Source: Clostridium sartagoforme (lineage in GTDB: Bacteria > Bacillota > Clostridia > Clostridiales > Clostridiaceae). Taken from it: a stretch of 64,000 bases of DNA. How positions within the stretch are numbered: position 1 is the first letter of the stretch; every line of letters begins with the position of its first letter. The position numbers and the translations under genes are program-made. A model generated the notes under the pieces. The model ran no database searches, was not told the DNA's origin, and saw only the letters and a program-made list of their open reading frames with translations. The DNA lies in assembly GCF_004794105.1 (NCBI RefSeq), contig NZ_SRYR01000002.1, positions 1 through 64,000 on the forward strand, read 5' to 3'. This document shows positions 1 through 8,618 of the stretch, in pieces.

Positions 1-5
1 AATAT

Positions 6-80
6 GCTGGCATGGCTCAACGGTAGAGCAGCTGACTTGTAATCAGCAGGTTGTAGGTTCGATTCCTATTGCCAGCTCCA
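6..80 (+). tRNA. tRNA-Thr (TGT)
   Basis: Cloverleaf with a 7-bp acceptor stem GCTGGCA/TGCCAGC, a GGTTCGATTCC-like T arm and an encoded CCA end. The anticodon loop CTTGTAA at 36-42 gives anticodon TGT at 38-40. It is 7 nt upstream of tRNA-Tyr, so the two are probably processed from one transcript that starts outside the window. Confidence 0.97.
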
Positions 81-87
81 TAAATAA

Positions 88-172
88 GGGGGAGTTCCCG
101 AGTGGCCAAAGGGGGCAGACTGTAAATCTGTTACGTTTCGTTTCGATGGTTCGAATCCGTCCTCCCCCACCA
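88..172 (+). tRNA. tRNA-Tyr (GTA)
   Basis: Class II tRNA with the long variable arm expected of tyrosine. The acceptor stem is GGGGGAG/CTCCCCC, the CCA end is encoded, and the anticodon loop CTGTAAA gives GTA at 122-124. It closes the small tRNA cluster and is followed directly by an intrinsic terminator. Confidence 0.97.
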
Positions 173-174
173 CA

Positions 175-199
175 AAGACAAGGTTACTTGTCTTTTTTT
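175..199 (+). terminator. Terminator of the tRNA cluster
   Basis: Stem AAGACAAG, loop GTTA, CTTGTCTT, then a run of T. It ends the Thr-Tyr tRNA transcript. Confidence 0.9.
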
Positions 200-261
200 A
201 TTGTCTTTGAAATTATAAAAGGATCATCACTATTAATGCGCAAGAAAATTACCTTTTATTA

Positions 262-290
262 TTGACTATTAATATTAGAGATGATATACT
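262..290 (+). promoter_or_regulatory. Sigma-A-type promoter of the metK leader
   Basis: TTGACT at 262-267, a 17-nt spacer, TATACT at 285-290. It lies about 20 nt upstream of the riboswitch, as expected for the metK transcript. Confidence 0.8.
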
Positions 291-311
291 TTGTAAGTAA
301 AATTTGATATT

Positions 312-420
312 AGTTCTTATCAAGAGAGGTGGAGGGAAAAGGGCCCTGTGAAACCCGGCAACCTGCTTCATTAAGTTGAGTGTGGTGCCAATTCCAGCAA
401 GTTTTTGCAAGATAAGAAAG
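312..420 (+). promoter_or_regulatory. SAM-I (S-box) riboswitch aptamer
   Basis: Typical S-box features are present: the P1 strand TTCTTATC (314-321), the conserved AGAGAGGTGGAGGGA block, the GAAACCCGGCAACC core, GTGGTGCCAATTCC, and the closing P1 strand GATAAGAA (411-418). Family knowledge: SAM binding stabilises P1 and turns off methionine and SAM synthesis genes. Here the downstream gene is metK, so the product represses its own synthesis. Confidence 0.96.
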
Positions 421-433
421 ATTAAGATTTTGT

Positions 434-461
434 ATCTCTTCTTATCGAGGAGATTTTTTTT
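434..461 (+). terminator. Riboswitch-controlled terminator
   Basis: Stem ATCTCTTC/GAGGAGAT (434-441 with 447-454), then a T run. Its sequence 439-446, TTCTTATC, is identical to the 5' P1 strand at 314-321. The 3' P1 strand GATAAGAA can therefore pair with either one. This is the antiterminator switch read directly from the sequence. Confidence 0.92.
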
Positions 462-545
462 ATTCTTAAAGAAATTTTATTTTAAATAATATTACGGATA
501 ACTATAAATATTTTATCAATTAGGAATATTATTTTCTAAAGAATA

Positions 546-630
546 AAAAATAAAAATACGTAATGAAAGCTATTAGAACTAGATACGTAAAAATCTATGA
601 CTTAAAGTCTCATGGAAGATTTTTTATAAA
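546..630 (+). promoter_or_regulatory. Second structured leader segment before metK
   Basis: Two further hairpins lie between the riboswitch terminator and the metK ribosome binding site. TACGTA at 556-561 can pair with TACGTA at 583-588. AAAAATCT at 589-596 pairs with AGATTTTT at 617-624 around an inner ATGA/TCAT stem and runs into T. The latter resembles a weak terminator. Its function is unknown; see findings. Confidence 0.4.
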
Positions 631-673
631 ATAGCCTAGAATTAATATCAAAAAAATGAAAGGAGATATTAAT

Positions 674-1849
674 ATGAAAAGATTATTTACTTCAGAATCA
701 GTTACAGAAGGACATCCAGATAAAATTTGTGACCAAATTTCAGATGCAGTATTAGATAGTATATTAGCTAAGGACCCATCAGCTAGAGTTGCTTGTGAAA
801 CAGCTGTAACAACAGGAATGGTTTTAGTTATGGGAGAAATATCTACTAATTGTTATGTGGATATTCCAAAGTTAGTTAGAGAAACAGTTAAAGGAATTGG
901 CTATGATAGAGCTAAATATGGATTTGACTGTGAAACTTGTTCTGTATTAACTTCAATTGATGAGCAATCAAGTGATATAGCAATGGGTGTTGATGAAGCT
1001 TTAGAATCAAGAGCAGGCGAAAAGGATGATGTTGAAGCAGTTGGAGCAGGAGACCAAGGAATGATGTTTGGTTTTGCAACTAATGAAACAGAAGAATTTA
1101 TGCCATTACCAATAGCTATGGCTCATAAGTTATCAAGAAAGTTATCAGAAGTTAGAAAGAATGGTACTTTACCTTATTTAAGACCGGATGGTAAGACTCA
1201 AGTTACAGTTGAGTATGATGATAATAAGGTTGTTAGAATCGATGCTATAGTAATATCTACTCAACATGGCGAAAATGTTACTCAAGAACAAATCAGAGAA
1301 GATTTAATGAAATATGTAATAAAAGAAGTTGTACCGGCTGAATTATTAGATGAAAACACTAAGTATTATATAAATCCAACTGGAAGATTCGTAGTTGGTG
1401 GACCACAAGGAGATAGTGGTTTAACAGGAAGAAAGATTATTGTTGACACTTACGGTGGATATGGAAGACACGGTGGTGGAGCTTTCTCAGGAAAAGATCC
1501 AACTAAGGTTGATAGATCAGCAGCATATGCAGCTAGATGGGTAGCTAAGAACTTAGTTGCGGCAGGAGTTGCTGATAAGTTAGAAATTCAATTAGCTTAT
1601 GCTATTGGAGTTGCTAAACCAGTATCAATCGAAGTAGAAACTTTTGGAACAGGTAAGAAATCAGAAGAAGAAATAGTTGCTATAGTAGAAAAGGTATTTG
1701 ACTTAAGACCAGGTGCTATAATTAGAGACTTAGAATTAAGAAGACCTATATACAAGCAAACAGCAGCTTATGGACACTTTGGAAGAAACGACTTAAACTT
1801 ACCTTGGGAACAATTAAACAAGGTAGAAGAAATAAAGAAATTCCTTTAA
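674..1849 (+). CDS. metK: S-adenosylmethionine synthetase MetK
   Basis: Makes S-adenosylmethionine from ATP and methionine in the cytoplasm. The 391-residue length matches the family. Diagnostic motifs are the early [17 protein letters not shown] stretch, [10 protein letters not shown] near residue 124, [21 protein letters not shown] near 241 and [16 protein letters not shown] near 268. I chose the ATG at 674 because AGGAG at 661-665 sits at the right distance and the protein then starts [16 protein letters not shown] like its homologues. The in-frame ATG at 656 would place the binding site inside the gene. Regulated by the upstream SAM-I riboswitch; monocistronic. Confidence 0.97.
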   Translation: MKRLFTSESVTEGHPDKICDQISDAVLDSILAKDPSARVACETAVTTGMVLVMGEISTNCYVDIPKLVRETVKGIGYDRAKYGFDCETCSVLTSIDEQSSDIAMGVDEALESRAGEKDDVEAVGAGDQGMMFGFATNETEEFMPLPIAMAHKLSRKLSEVRKNGTLPYLRPDGKTQVTVEYDDNKVVRIDAIVISTQHGENVTQEQIREDLMKYVIKEVVPAELLDENTKYYINPTGRFVVGGPQGDSGLTGRKIIVDTYGGYGRHGGGAFSGKDPTKVDRSAAYAARWVAKNLVAAGVADKLEIQLAYAIGVAKPVSIEVETFGTGKKSEEEIVAIVEKVFDLRPGAIIRDLELRRPIYKQTAAYGHFGRNDLNLPWEQLNKVEEIKKFL

Positions 1850-1866
1850 ATTGCAAATATAACGGC

Positions 1867-1948
1867 GATAAATAGAATATGCTCCATAAGATAAATGGCT
1901 ACAAAAAGAAGTTCTAGCCATATGCTTATTTCACATATTCTATTTATC
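1867..1948. repeat. Dispersed palindromic element, family M copy 1
   Basis: Perfect 15-bp inverted repeat GATAAATAGAATATG (1867-1881) / CATATTCTATTTATC (1934-1948). Nested inside are ATAAG/CTTAT and ATGGCTA/TAGCCAT around ACAAAAAGAAGTTC. A related copy lies at about 47495-47698 with the same inner sequence. It sits between the metK stop codon and its terminator, so it is transcribed in the metK 3' untranslated region. Confidence 0.85.
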
Positions 1949-1999
1949 TTTGTAACTATATCACAATTTAAATATCTAAATAGCATATGAATGAAGTAG

Positions 2000-2030
2000 A
2001 GGCCGCTAGTTTAAACTAGTGGTCTTTTTT
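2000..2030 (+). terminator. metK terminator
   Basis: Thirteen-base arms AGGCCGCTAGTTT and AAACTAGTGGTCT with two G-T pairs, followed by six T. Confidence 0.88.
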
Positions 2031-2157
2031 GTGTAGATAATAATAGAGTTTACTAAGTTAGATTGATTTGTAGTAATAATTACAAATATATTACATAATA
2101 AGTAAATTAAAGGAGGTGGTTAATGATATAATATTTATAAAAAGGGGGAGATTGATT

Positions 2158-2964
2158 ATGGGAGAAAATTTGCAGGTTAATGCTGATAGGTTTATGGGGT
2201 TTGCAGATCTGTATGATAGTGCTAGACCTAAATGTCCTGAAAAGGTTAAAGAAATAATATTAAAATACATGGGTAGTAAACCATCTCTTGTTGTAGATAT
2301 AGGGTGTGGTACAGGGCTTTCGACAAGGATTTGGAGCGATATAAGTAGGAAAGTTATAGGAATAGAGCCAAGCCCTGATATGATTGAAATAGCAAGAGAA
2401 AAGTCATTAGGATTAGATAATGTGACGTTTATTTCTGCATTTTCAGATAATACTGGTTTAGAAAGTAATTCTGTAGATATAATTACAGCTTCTCAATCCT
2501 TTCACTGGATGAATCCAGAAACTACTTTGCAAGAATCAGATAGATTATTAAAGAATGGAGGAGTCTTTGCTGTTTATGATTGTGATTGGCCACCAGTATG
2601 TAACTGGGAAGCAGAATTTGAATATAATAAGCTTTTTGAAAAAGTAAATGAAGTTGAATTAAAGTATTTAGAGGCTAATAAAAAGTTTATTAAATGGAGT
2701 AAAGATAATCATTTATCTAATATAGAGAAAAGTGAACATTTCAGATATGTAAGAGAAATAGTATTTTCCAATACTGAACTATGTGATGCTAGAAGATTTA
2801 TTACAATTGCTTTGAGCCAAGGAGGACTACAATCTATTATTAAATCAAATATAGATGAAATTAATTCTAATTTAAATTCTTTTGAAAAAAGAATTCTAGA
2901 TATTTTTGGTGAGGATAAATTTGAAGTAGATTTTTGCTATCGTATGAGGATAGCTGTTAAGTAA
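2158..2964 (+). CDS. Class I SAM-dependent methyltransferase
   Basis: A 268-residue cytoplasmic enzyme predicted to transfer a methyl group from SAM. Motif I reads VVDIGCGTG near residue 48, followed by the acidic motif II in GIEPS and the motif IV/V stretch ASQSFHWMNPE. This is the UbiE/YafE-like class, whose substrates are diverse and cannot be read here. The start is the ATG at 2158, preceded by AAGGGGGAG. An in-frame GTG at 2116 lies within another GGAGG-like stretch and would add 14 unlikely residues. It stands alone and ends at a terminator shared with the convergent nagA. The family is certain; the substrate is unknown. Confidence 0.85.
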   Translation: MGENLQVNADRFMGFADLYDSARPKCPEKVKEIILKYMGSKPSLVVDIGCGTGLSTRIWSDISRKVIGIEPSPDMIEIAREKSLGLDNVTFISAFSDNTGLESNSVDIITASQSFHWMNPETTLQESDRLLKNGGVFAVYDCDWPPVCNWEAEFEYNKLFEKVNEVELKYLEANKKFIKWSKDNHLSNIEKSEHFRYVREIVFSNTELCDARRFITIALSQGGLQSIIKSNIDEINSNLNSFEKRILDIFGEDKFEVDFCYRMRIAVK

Positions 2965-2977
2965 GTGAAATATAGAT

Positions 2978-3017
2978 AAAAAAGGAGCTGTCGCACAATG
3001 GCGACAGCTCCTTTTAA
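2978..3017. terminator. Bidirectional terminator
   Basis: AAAAGGAGCTGTCGC / GCGACAGCTCCTTTT around ACAATG, with A and T runs on the two sides. It serves both the methyltransferase gene and convergent nagA. Confidence 0.9.
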
Positions 3018-3023
3018 TAATTT

Positions 3024-4154
3024 CTATACTAAAACTTTTCCGCCTACTATTACCTTCTTAATATTAATTTCATCATCAAATAATAATAAGTCTGCATCAT
3101 AGCCTTCTTTAATTAATCCTTTTCTATCTGCAACTTTACAGTGTTTAGCAGGATTGTAAGCAGCCATTTTAACAGCTTCATGTAGAGGAAGACCTACATT
3201 TTTATAAACGTTTTTAACTGCCTTATCTAAAGTTAAAATTGATCCAGCAAGACTTCCGCTTAATAATCTAGCAGCACCATCTTTAACTTCAACATCTTGA
3301 CCGCCTAAAGCATACATACCATCAGGCATTGCACAAGCCATCATAGCATCTGTTACTAATAAAACTTTATCAGGAGTCTTTTGGTTATATGCTATTCTAA
3401 GTGATGGATAAGACACGTGAATACCATCTGAAATTGTTTCAGTAGTAATTTCACTATCAAATATAGCTCCAACTACTCCAGGCTCTCTGTGAGCAAATGG
3501 AGTCATAGCATTAAATAGATGAGTTGAGTGACCACATCCACATTCAATTCCTTCCATTGCTTCAGCATAAGTGGCTCTAGTATGACCTATTGAGCAAACT
3601 ACACCTCTTTTAGATAATTCTTTTATTAATTCCTTAGCACCTGGTACTTCTGGAGCAATAGTAATAGATACTACAGCATCTTCAGCATCTCCGACCATAG
3701 CAGTGTAGTTTTCAAGAGTTGGAGGAATTAAGAAGTTTGGATTTTGAGCACCAATCGCTTTAGGATTGATAAATGGTCCTTCTAAGTGTGCACCTAAAAC
3801 TATAGCACCATCAGTTCCGTTTTCTTTAGCTTCTTTAATAACATCCATTGATTTTTTAATATCTTCTACAGCAACAGTCATAGTAGTTGGTGTAAAAGCA
3901 GTAGTCCCATGCTTAACTATTACCTTTGAAATTTCATTAATAGCTTCAAAAGTTCCATCCATAGTGTCGTGGCCACCAGCACCGTGTATATGGACATCGA
4001 TAAATCCAGGTGATAAATATAAGCCTTCAGCATCTATAACTTCTGTATCATCATAGCTACTTGGGTTAATTGCTTTAATTTTGTTGTTTTCAATTAACAC
4101 ATTTCCTTTTTCAATTTTGTCTAAGTAAATTATATTACAATTTTTAATTAACAT
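3024..4154 (-). CDS. nagA: N-acetylglucosamine-6-phosphate deacetylase
   Basis: Removes the acetyl group from GlcNAc-6-phosphate, feeding cell-wall amino sugars back into glucosamine-6-phosphate. It is an amidohydrolase of 376 residues, the usual length. Metal and catalytic residues are in place: HIH at 55-57, E125 in GAHLEGPF, H191 in SIGHT, H212 in HSTHLFNAMTP and catalytic D269 in LVTDAM. No nagB or nagE is adjacent, so it is a single-gene unit on the minus strand. A purine-rich binding site precedes the ATG. Confidence 0.95.
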   Translation of the reverse strand: MLIKNCNIIYLDKIEKGNVLIENNKIKAINPSSYDDTEVIDAEGLYLSPGFIDVHIHGAGGHDTMDGTFEAINEISKVIVKHGTTAFTPTTMTVAVEDIKKSMDVIKEAKENGTDGAIVLGAHLEGPFINPKAIGAQNPNFLIPPTLENYTAMVGDAEDAVVSITIAPEVPGAKELIKELSKRGVVCSIGHTRATYAEAMEGIECGCGHSTHLFNAMTPFAHREPGVVGAIFDSEITTETISDGIHVSYPSLRIAYNQKTPDKVLLVTDAMMACAMPDGMYALGGQDVEVKDGAARLLSGSLAGSILTLDKAVKNVYKNVGLPLHEAVKMAAYNPAKHCKVADRKGLIKEGYDADLLLFDDEINIKKVIVGGKVLV

Positions 4155-4291
4155 ATAATTACACCTCCATTATTTACTATTTTTATTATATCACATTAAA
4201 ATTGTATAATCTTTATTATGTATTACTCAATATATATTATATAATAAAAATAGGAGTATTAAAAATATAATTAAGGTTTGGAGTAGATAAT

Positions 4292-6523
4292 ATGGCAGAA
4301 TATTTAAATGGAATAGTTGAAGCTATTGTATTTAAAAGTGAAGATACGGGTTATGTAGTTTCTAAAATAAACTTAGAAAAAGAAATTATTAATGCTGTTG
4401 GGATAGTTCCTTTTATGAAGGAAGGCCAAAATGTTAAATTAAAAGGTGAATGGGTAATTCATAAACAATTTGGTAAACAATTTAATATAGAAGAGTATGA
4501 AGAAATTTTACCTGATTCCATAAAAGGAATAGAAAGATATCTATCAACAGGAATTGTTAAAGGAATAGGCCCTATTACTGCTAAAAGATTAGTTGAAAGA
4601 TTTAAAGAAAAAACATTAGAAGTTTTAGATAATGATATAGATAAGATTAAAGGTGTGGAAGGTATAGGACAGAAAAAGTTTGAGATAATTAAAGAGTCCT
4701 ATAATGAACAAAGGGAACTAAAAGATATTATACTCTATTTTCAAGGACATGGAATGACTACTAATCAGTGTATTAAGGTTTATAAAGCTTTTGGAGCTAA
4801 TGCGAGAGATATAGTAGCTAACAATCCATATATACTATCTGATGAAATAACAGGGATTGGCTTTATAACCGCTGATAGAATAGCTAAAAGCATAGGAATT
4901 GAGCCTACCTCTCAATTTAGAATACAGAGTGGAATAATATATATTTTAAATCAGTTTTCTTCCTCAGGTAACACATATATGCCTAAGGATGAATTAGTTA
5001 AAGAAACTATAAAATTACTAGGAGCTACTAATGAATTAGTAGATGGTGCTTTATATAATTTAACTGTAGATTCTAGGGTTAAGGTGGAAAAGATAGATGG
5101 AGTAGAATCTGTATTTGCTCTTCCATATTATTATTGTGAACTAGGAGTTACTAATAGAATAATAACTTTAAGTTTAGAAAATTTCAGAAGTATAAACGCA
5201 GATGTAGAGTTTGAAGTTGGAGTTTTTGAAAAAAAGAATAATATGAAGTTTGCAGATTCACAAAAGGAAGCCATAGTAGGTGCTTTTGAGAATGGTATAG
5301 AAATAATTACTGGAGGACCAGGAACGGGTAAGACAACAATTATAAAAGCGATAATAGAAATATATGAAAATAATAATATGAAGGTTGTACTAGGAGCTCC
5401 TACAGGAAGAGCAGCAAAAAGGATGAGTGAATCAACTGGAAGAGAAGCTAAAACTATACATAGGTTATTAGAAATGGGTGTCAATGATGATGGAAAATCC
5501 TATTATAAAAGGGGAGAGAATGAACCTTTAGAGGCTGATGTTATTATAATAGACGAGGCATCTATGATAGATGTAATGCTTATGAATAGTTTATTAAAGG
5601 CAATTAAGCTTGGAACTAGATTAATAATAGTTGGAGATGTAGATCAATTACCATCAGTTGGTGCAGGAAATGTATTAAAGGATTTAATTGAAAGTAACTT
5701 TATAAAAGTAGTTAGATTAAGAGATATATTTAGACAAGGACAAGAAAGTCTTATTGTTGTAAATGCTCATAAGATAAATAATGGAGAAATGCCAGTGTTA
5801 AATAGGAGAGATGGAGATTTCTTCTTTGAAAATAAAGAGGATGTAAATGAAATACTTAGAACTATTATCGATTTAATTAATAGAAGGCTTCCTAATTATA
5901 ATAAGAAATGGGATAACTTTAGAGATATTCAGATTTTAACACCTACTAGAAAAGGAGTCCTTGGAGTTCAAAATTTAAATAATCAGTTACAAGAAGTGTT
6001 GAACCCTAAAGCTAAGCATAAAAAAGAGAAAGAATTAAAAGAAGTTATTTTTAGAGAAGGCGATAAAGTAATGCAAACTAAAAATAATTATTCTCTTAAG
6101 TGGGTTAGAATTAATGGCGATGGAGATAATGAAGGTGTAGGTGTTTTCAATGGAGACATGGGATATATTGAAAGCATAAATGATGAAGAAAAAAATATTA
6201 CTGTAATCTTTGATGATGAAAGACGAGTAGTGTATGACTATGTTTATTTAGATGAATTGGAACTAGCTTATGCAATTACTATTCATAAAAGTCAAGGTAG
6301 TGAATTTAAAGTTATAATTACTCCAGCATTTATGGGATCACCATTTCTTATGAACAAGAATTTATTGTATACAGCAATAACTAGAGCTAAGGAGCTGGTA
6401 GTAGTTGTTGGGCTTCCAAAGGCGTTACAATATATGGTTACTAATACGCGAAGCGTTGAAAGATACTCTTCTCTTAAAAATAGAATTTTAGATATTACTG
6501 ATAGTGAAGTATTGAGCGAATAG
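4292..6523 (+). CDS. recD2: RecD2-type 5'-3' DNA helicase
   Basis: A superfamily 1B helicase of 743 residues, the RecBCD-independent RecD2 (YrrC) type linked to DNA repair and fork maintenance. The N-terminal part has an OB-like segment and helix-hairpin-helix repeats (GIGPITAKRLVERF, GIGQKKFEIIK, GIGFITADRIA). The motor has Walker A GGPGTGKTT near residue 341, Walker B IIIDEASMID, GDVDQLPSVGAG and the C-terminal TIHKSQGSEF motif. It runs 10 nt ahead of the next gene, forming an apparent operon with the ComFA-like and comFC genes. Confidence 0.93.
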   Translation: MAEYLNGIVEAIVFKSEDTGYVVSKINLEKEIINAVGIVPFMKEGQNVKLKGEWVIHKQFGKQFNIEEYEEILPDSIKGIERYLSTGIVKGIGPITAKRLVERFKEKTLEVLDNDIDKIKGVEGIGQKKFEIIKESYNEQRELKDIILYFQGHGMTTNQCIKVYKAFGANARDIVANNPYILSDEITGIGFITADRIAKSIGIEPTSQFRIQSGIIYILNQFSSSGNTYMPKDELVKETIKLLGATNELVDGALYNLTVDSRVKVEKIDGVESVFALPYYYCELGVTNRIITLSLENFRSINADVEFEVGVFEKKNNMKFADSQKEAIVGAFENGIEIITGGPGTGKTTIIKAIIEIYENNNMKVVLGAPTGRAAKRMSESTGREAKTIHRLLEMGVNDDGKSYYKRGENEPLEADVIIIDEASMIDVMLMNSLLKAIKLGTRLIIVGDVDQLPSVGAGNVLKDLIESNFIKVVRLRDIFRQGQESLIVVNAHKINNGEMPVLNRRDGDFFFENKEDVNEILRTIIDLINRRLPNYNKKWDNFRDIQILTPTRKGVLGVQNLNNQLQEVLNPKAKHKKEKELKEVIFREGDKVMQTKNNYSLKWVRINGDGDNEGVGVFNGDMGYIESINDEEKNITVIFDDERRVVYDYVYLDELELAYAITIHKSQGSEFKVIITPAFMGSPFLMNKNLLYTAITRAKELVVVVGLPKALQYMVTNTRSVERYSSLKNRILDITDSEVLSE

Positions 6524-6533
6524 GAGATTTTCC

Positions 6534-7550
6534 ATGTTAGAGGATAATAGGATAACTAATTTAAAAGAATTTAATTATTGTACATCTAAAATTAATAAAT
6601 GGTATAACAAGCAATCGAAACTTTTAACTATAGTAACTAATCCATATAATACACCATTAATTTTTCTAAATATTATAGAAGATACTTTATTAGCAGGAAA
6701 GAAAATACTTTATGTTCATAATTGTAATAAATATAATAAAGAAATAGTTAATGGATTAAAGCAAAAAAGCAGTATAAGATATTCTAATAATCATAAAGAT
6801 AGTGAGAGTAATATAGACTTTATTGATTTTAAATCAGTAAAGGATGTAAGAGGGGCATATGATTTATGCATAATAGATGATATTAGCTGTTACTCAAATA
6901 TTTCTAAAGAAATAATAAGAGAGTATATCGAGAACTTATACTTATTTTCAAAGAGGATAATAGTATATTCTATTGAAAGAATAGTAAATATGGGAATGAC
7001 ATTTCAGATTTCAGATTTAATTAGAAATGAGATTTTTGTAGAGCCAAGAATAATTACTACAAGAGTAAGGTTAGATGAAGATATGCCATATACTTTATAT
7101 GATTATTTAATGTGGTTTAAAAGCAATAATAGAAAAGTGATAATATATGTACCTAACGAGGAAAAAATAGAGAAGTTATATAATTATTATACAAAAGAGC
7201 TGGAAATTGATGATGTACAAGTGATGAAACATTTTAAGAAAAATTCTACTATAGAGCTAGAAAATATCTATAAGTACAAAAATAGTGTATTTATAATAAC
7301 TAATGATATTAGAGAGTATTCTATTAAAGAAGGTAATATAGATATAGTGATATTATTCTCAGAAGATAAAATATATACTTATAAAAGAATATTATATTTT
7401 TGTGCGGATGTAGGAAAATATATGAAGGATAAAAAGTATGGGGAAGTGCTACTAGTAGGGAGAGAAATAACTGAAGATATGGATATAGCTAAGGAAATGG
7501 CAAGGGGTTATAATAAGAAAATATGGGAAAAGGGATTATTAAATTATTAA
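6534..7550 (+). CDS. ComFA-like protein lacking ATPase motifs
   Basis: A 338-residue protein in the slot usually occupied by comFA, overlapping comFC by 28 bp. The middle and C-terminal parts follow a RecA-like helicase fold: ITTRVRLDEDMPYTLYDYL, then KVIIYVPNEEKIEKLYNYY, FIITNDIRE, and a Gly-Glu-Val-Leu strand near the end. The position of the P-loop reads TNPYNTPL with no GxGKT. Walker B is IIDD, not DExH. The arginine-finger region, usually QIAGRVGR, reads YFCADVGK. What is seen is the missing residues. The inference is a helicase that has lost ATP hydrolysis, perhaps kept as a structural partner. It could also be unrelated; identification rests on position and weak similarity. Confidence 0.55.
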   Translation: MLEDNRITNLKEFNYCTSKINKWYNKQSKLLTIVTNPYNTPLIFLNIIEDTLLAGKKILYVHNCNKYNKEIVNGLKQKSSIRYSNNHKDSESNIDFIDFKSVKDVRGAYDLCIIDDISCYSNISKEIIREYIENLYLFSKRIIVYSIERIVNMGMTFQISDLIRNEIFVEPRIITTRVRLDEDMPYTLYDYLMWFKSNNRKVIIYVPNEEKIEKLYNYYTKELEIDDVQVMKHFKKNSTIELENIYKYKNSVFIITNDIREYSIKEGNIDIVILFSEDKIYTYKRILYFCADVGKYMKDKKYGEVLLVGREITEDMDIAKEMARGYNKKIWEKGLLNY

Positions 7551-8167
7551 ATGAGATTAAGGAAGAAATTTTAGATATAATATATCCGCCTATAAGTAAG
7601 TGTATTGTATGTGATGCTGAATTTATAGGTATATGCCCTATTTGCAATACTAGTATAAAGAGATGTATTAGAGATGGAAATATAATTTCATATGGATATT
7701 ATAAGGGAGCACTAAAGAAGCTTTTACTTGAATTTAAATATAAGAAAAATTTTACTGCAGGTAGGGTGCTAGCAGACTATATTTATAAATTAATTAAGGA
7801 AAATAATATAGATGCAGAAGCTATATTATTTATACCTAGTAGTAAAAAAGCATTAAAAGAAAGAGGATTTAACCAGTGTGAATTTTTAGCAAAAGAAATA
7901 AGCAGAAAATTAGAAATAAAAATATATAGAGATATAATTAAAGCTAAAAATATAAAAGAACAAAAAACATTATCAAAAGAAGATAGGATGAAAAATGTAA
8001 AAGATGCCTTTAAAATTAGAGATAGAAACAATGTTAAAGGAAAGAAAATAATTTTATTAGATGATATTGTAACTACTGGTGCCACTATATTTGAATGTGA
8101 AAAAATATTAAAAGAAGCTGGAGCAGCTTCAATAAATATATTGACAGTTGCCAAAAGTTTTATATAA
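7523..8167 (+). CDS. comFC: ComFC-type phosphoribosyltransferase-like protein
   Basis: A 214-residue protein of the ComF family needed for DNA uptake in competent Bacillus. It has an N-terminal four-cysteine zinc site (C27, C30, C38, C41 in CIVCDAEFIGICPIC). The C-terminal phosphoribosyltransferase fold has the PRPP loop IILLDDIVTTGAT near residues 175-187. The ATG at 7523 lies inside the preceding gene, and no later Met precedes the zinc site, so translational coupling is likely. Its last codons carry a consensus promoter for the raiA RNA. Confidence 0.88.
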   Translation: MGKGIIKLLNEIKEEILDIIYPPISKCIVCDAEFIGICPICNTSIKRCIRDGNIISYGYYKGALKKLLLEFKYKKNFTAGRVLADYIYKLIKENNIDAEAILFIPSSKKALKERGFNQCEFLAKEISRKLEIKIYRDIIKAKNIKEQKTLSKEDRMKNVKDAFKIRDRNNVKGKKIILLDDIVTTGATIFECEKILKEAGAASINILTVAKSFI

Positions 8168-8168
8168 T
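8141..8168 (+). promoter_or_regulatory. Consensus promoter for the raiA RNA
   Basis: TTGACA (8141-8146), 16 nt, TATAAT (8163-8168): both hexamers match the sigma-A consensus exactly. It overlaps the comFC 3' end and stop codon. It points at the structured RNA that begins about 8 nt later. Confidence 0.85.
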
Positions 8169-8175
8169 AATATAG

Positions 8176-8418
8176 TAAAGATTAGGTCTGTGGATGAAAG
8201 TCGATGCTAGTCGCAGGCAAAACGATCCACGTAAGTTAGGAAAAATTCCTTATGAGCATGGTGCGGTATAGAAGTAAGTCCTACCAAAAATTTTGAGAGG
8301 GTTAGTAGTGAGGGGGTAATTCCTAGTAGCAAAAGCTCCAGTAGGCGAGTGTGGGGGCAAAATCCAGGTCAGCTAGCTTTACAACTAGTAGCTATTAGTA
8401 TTCTAATGGCTATTTTTT
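8176..8418 (+). ncRNA. raiA-type structured non-coding RNA
   Basis: About 240 nt of non-coding sequence, markedly more G+C-rich than its surroundings. It lies between an exact consensus promoter and an intrinsic terminator, directly upstream of the raiA/hpf homologue. Visible stems include GTGGAT/ATCCAC around GAAAGTCGATGC, TAGGAA/TTCCTTA, TCCTACC with GGTTAGTA, and a 3' terminator. Established knowledge: the raiA motif is a large conserved Clostridia and Actinobacteria RNA usually found upstream of raiA. The assignment comes from position, size and base composition, not an alignment. 6S, RNase P, tmRNA and SRP hallmarks are absent. The terminator and a separate hpf promoter suggest an independent transcript and not a simple cis leader. 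Confidence 0.75.
8389..8418 (+). terminator. Terminator of the raiA RNA
   Basis: TAGCTATTAG / CTAATGGCTA around TATT, then six T. Confidence 0.88.
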
Positions 8419-8523
8419 ATTGTCTAAATTAATATTTACAAAATTTAAAATAAATATTTTTATTAATTTAATGAAAAGTGTAACAAAATAATTTTAAACA
8501 GATAACGTATGGATATATTATCC

Positions 8524-8553
8524 TTGATTTAAACGATTACTTAATGGTATAAT
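8524..8553 (+). promoter_or_regulatory. Promoter of hpf
   Basis: TTGATT (8524-8529), 18-nt spacer, TATAAT (8548-8553), 65 nt before the hpf start. It implies hpf need not depend on read-through from the raiA RNA. The stretch 8419-8523 shows nothing else. Confidence 0.7.
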
Positions 8554-8618
8554 ATAAATATAACAAAGTGTTTCTACTAATTAACTTTAAGAAGCATATT
8601 GAGAGGGGATGAACTTTT

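Noticed and set aside
656..673. ATG at 656 as the metK start
   Set aside because: The AGGAG binding site lies inside it, and the ATG at 674 gives the normal MetK N-terminus.
8176..8418. 6S RNA, RNase P RNA, tmRNA or SRP RNA
   Set aside because: None of their conserved blocks is present, and the position before hpf fits the raiA motif.
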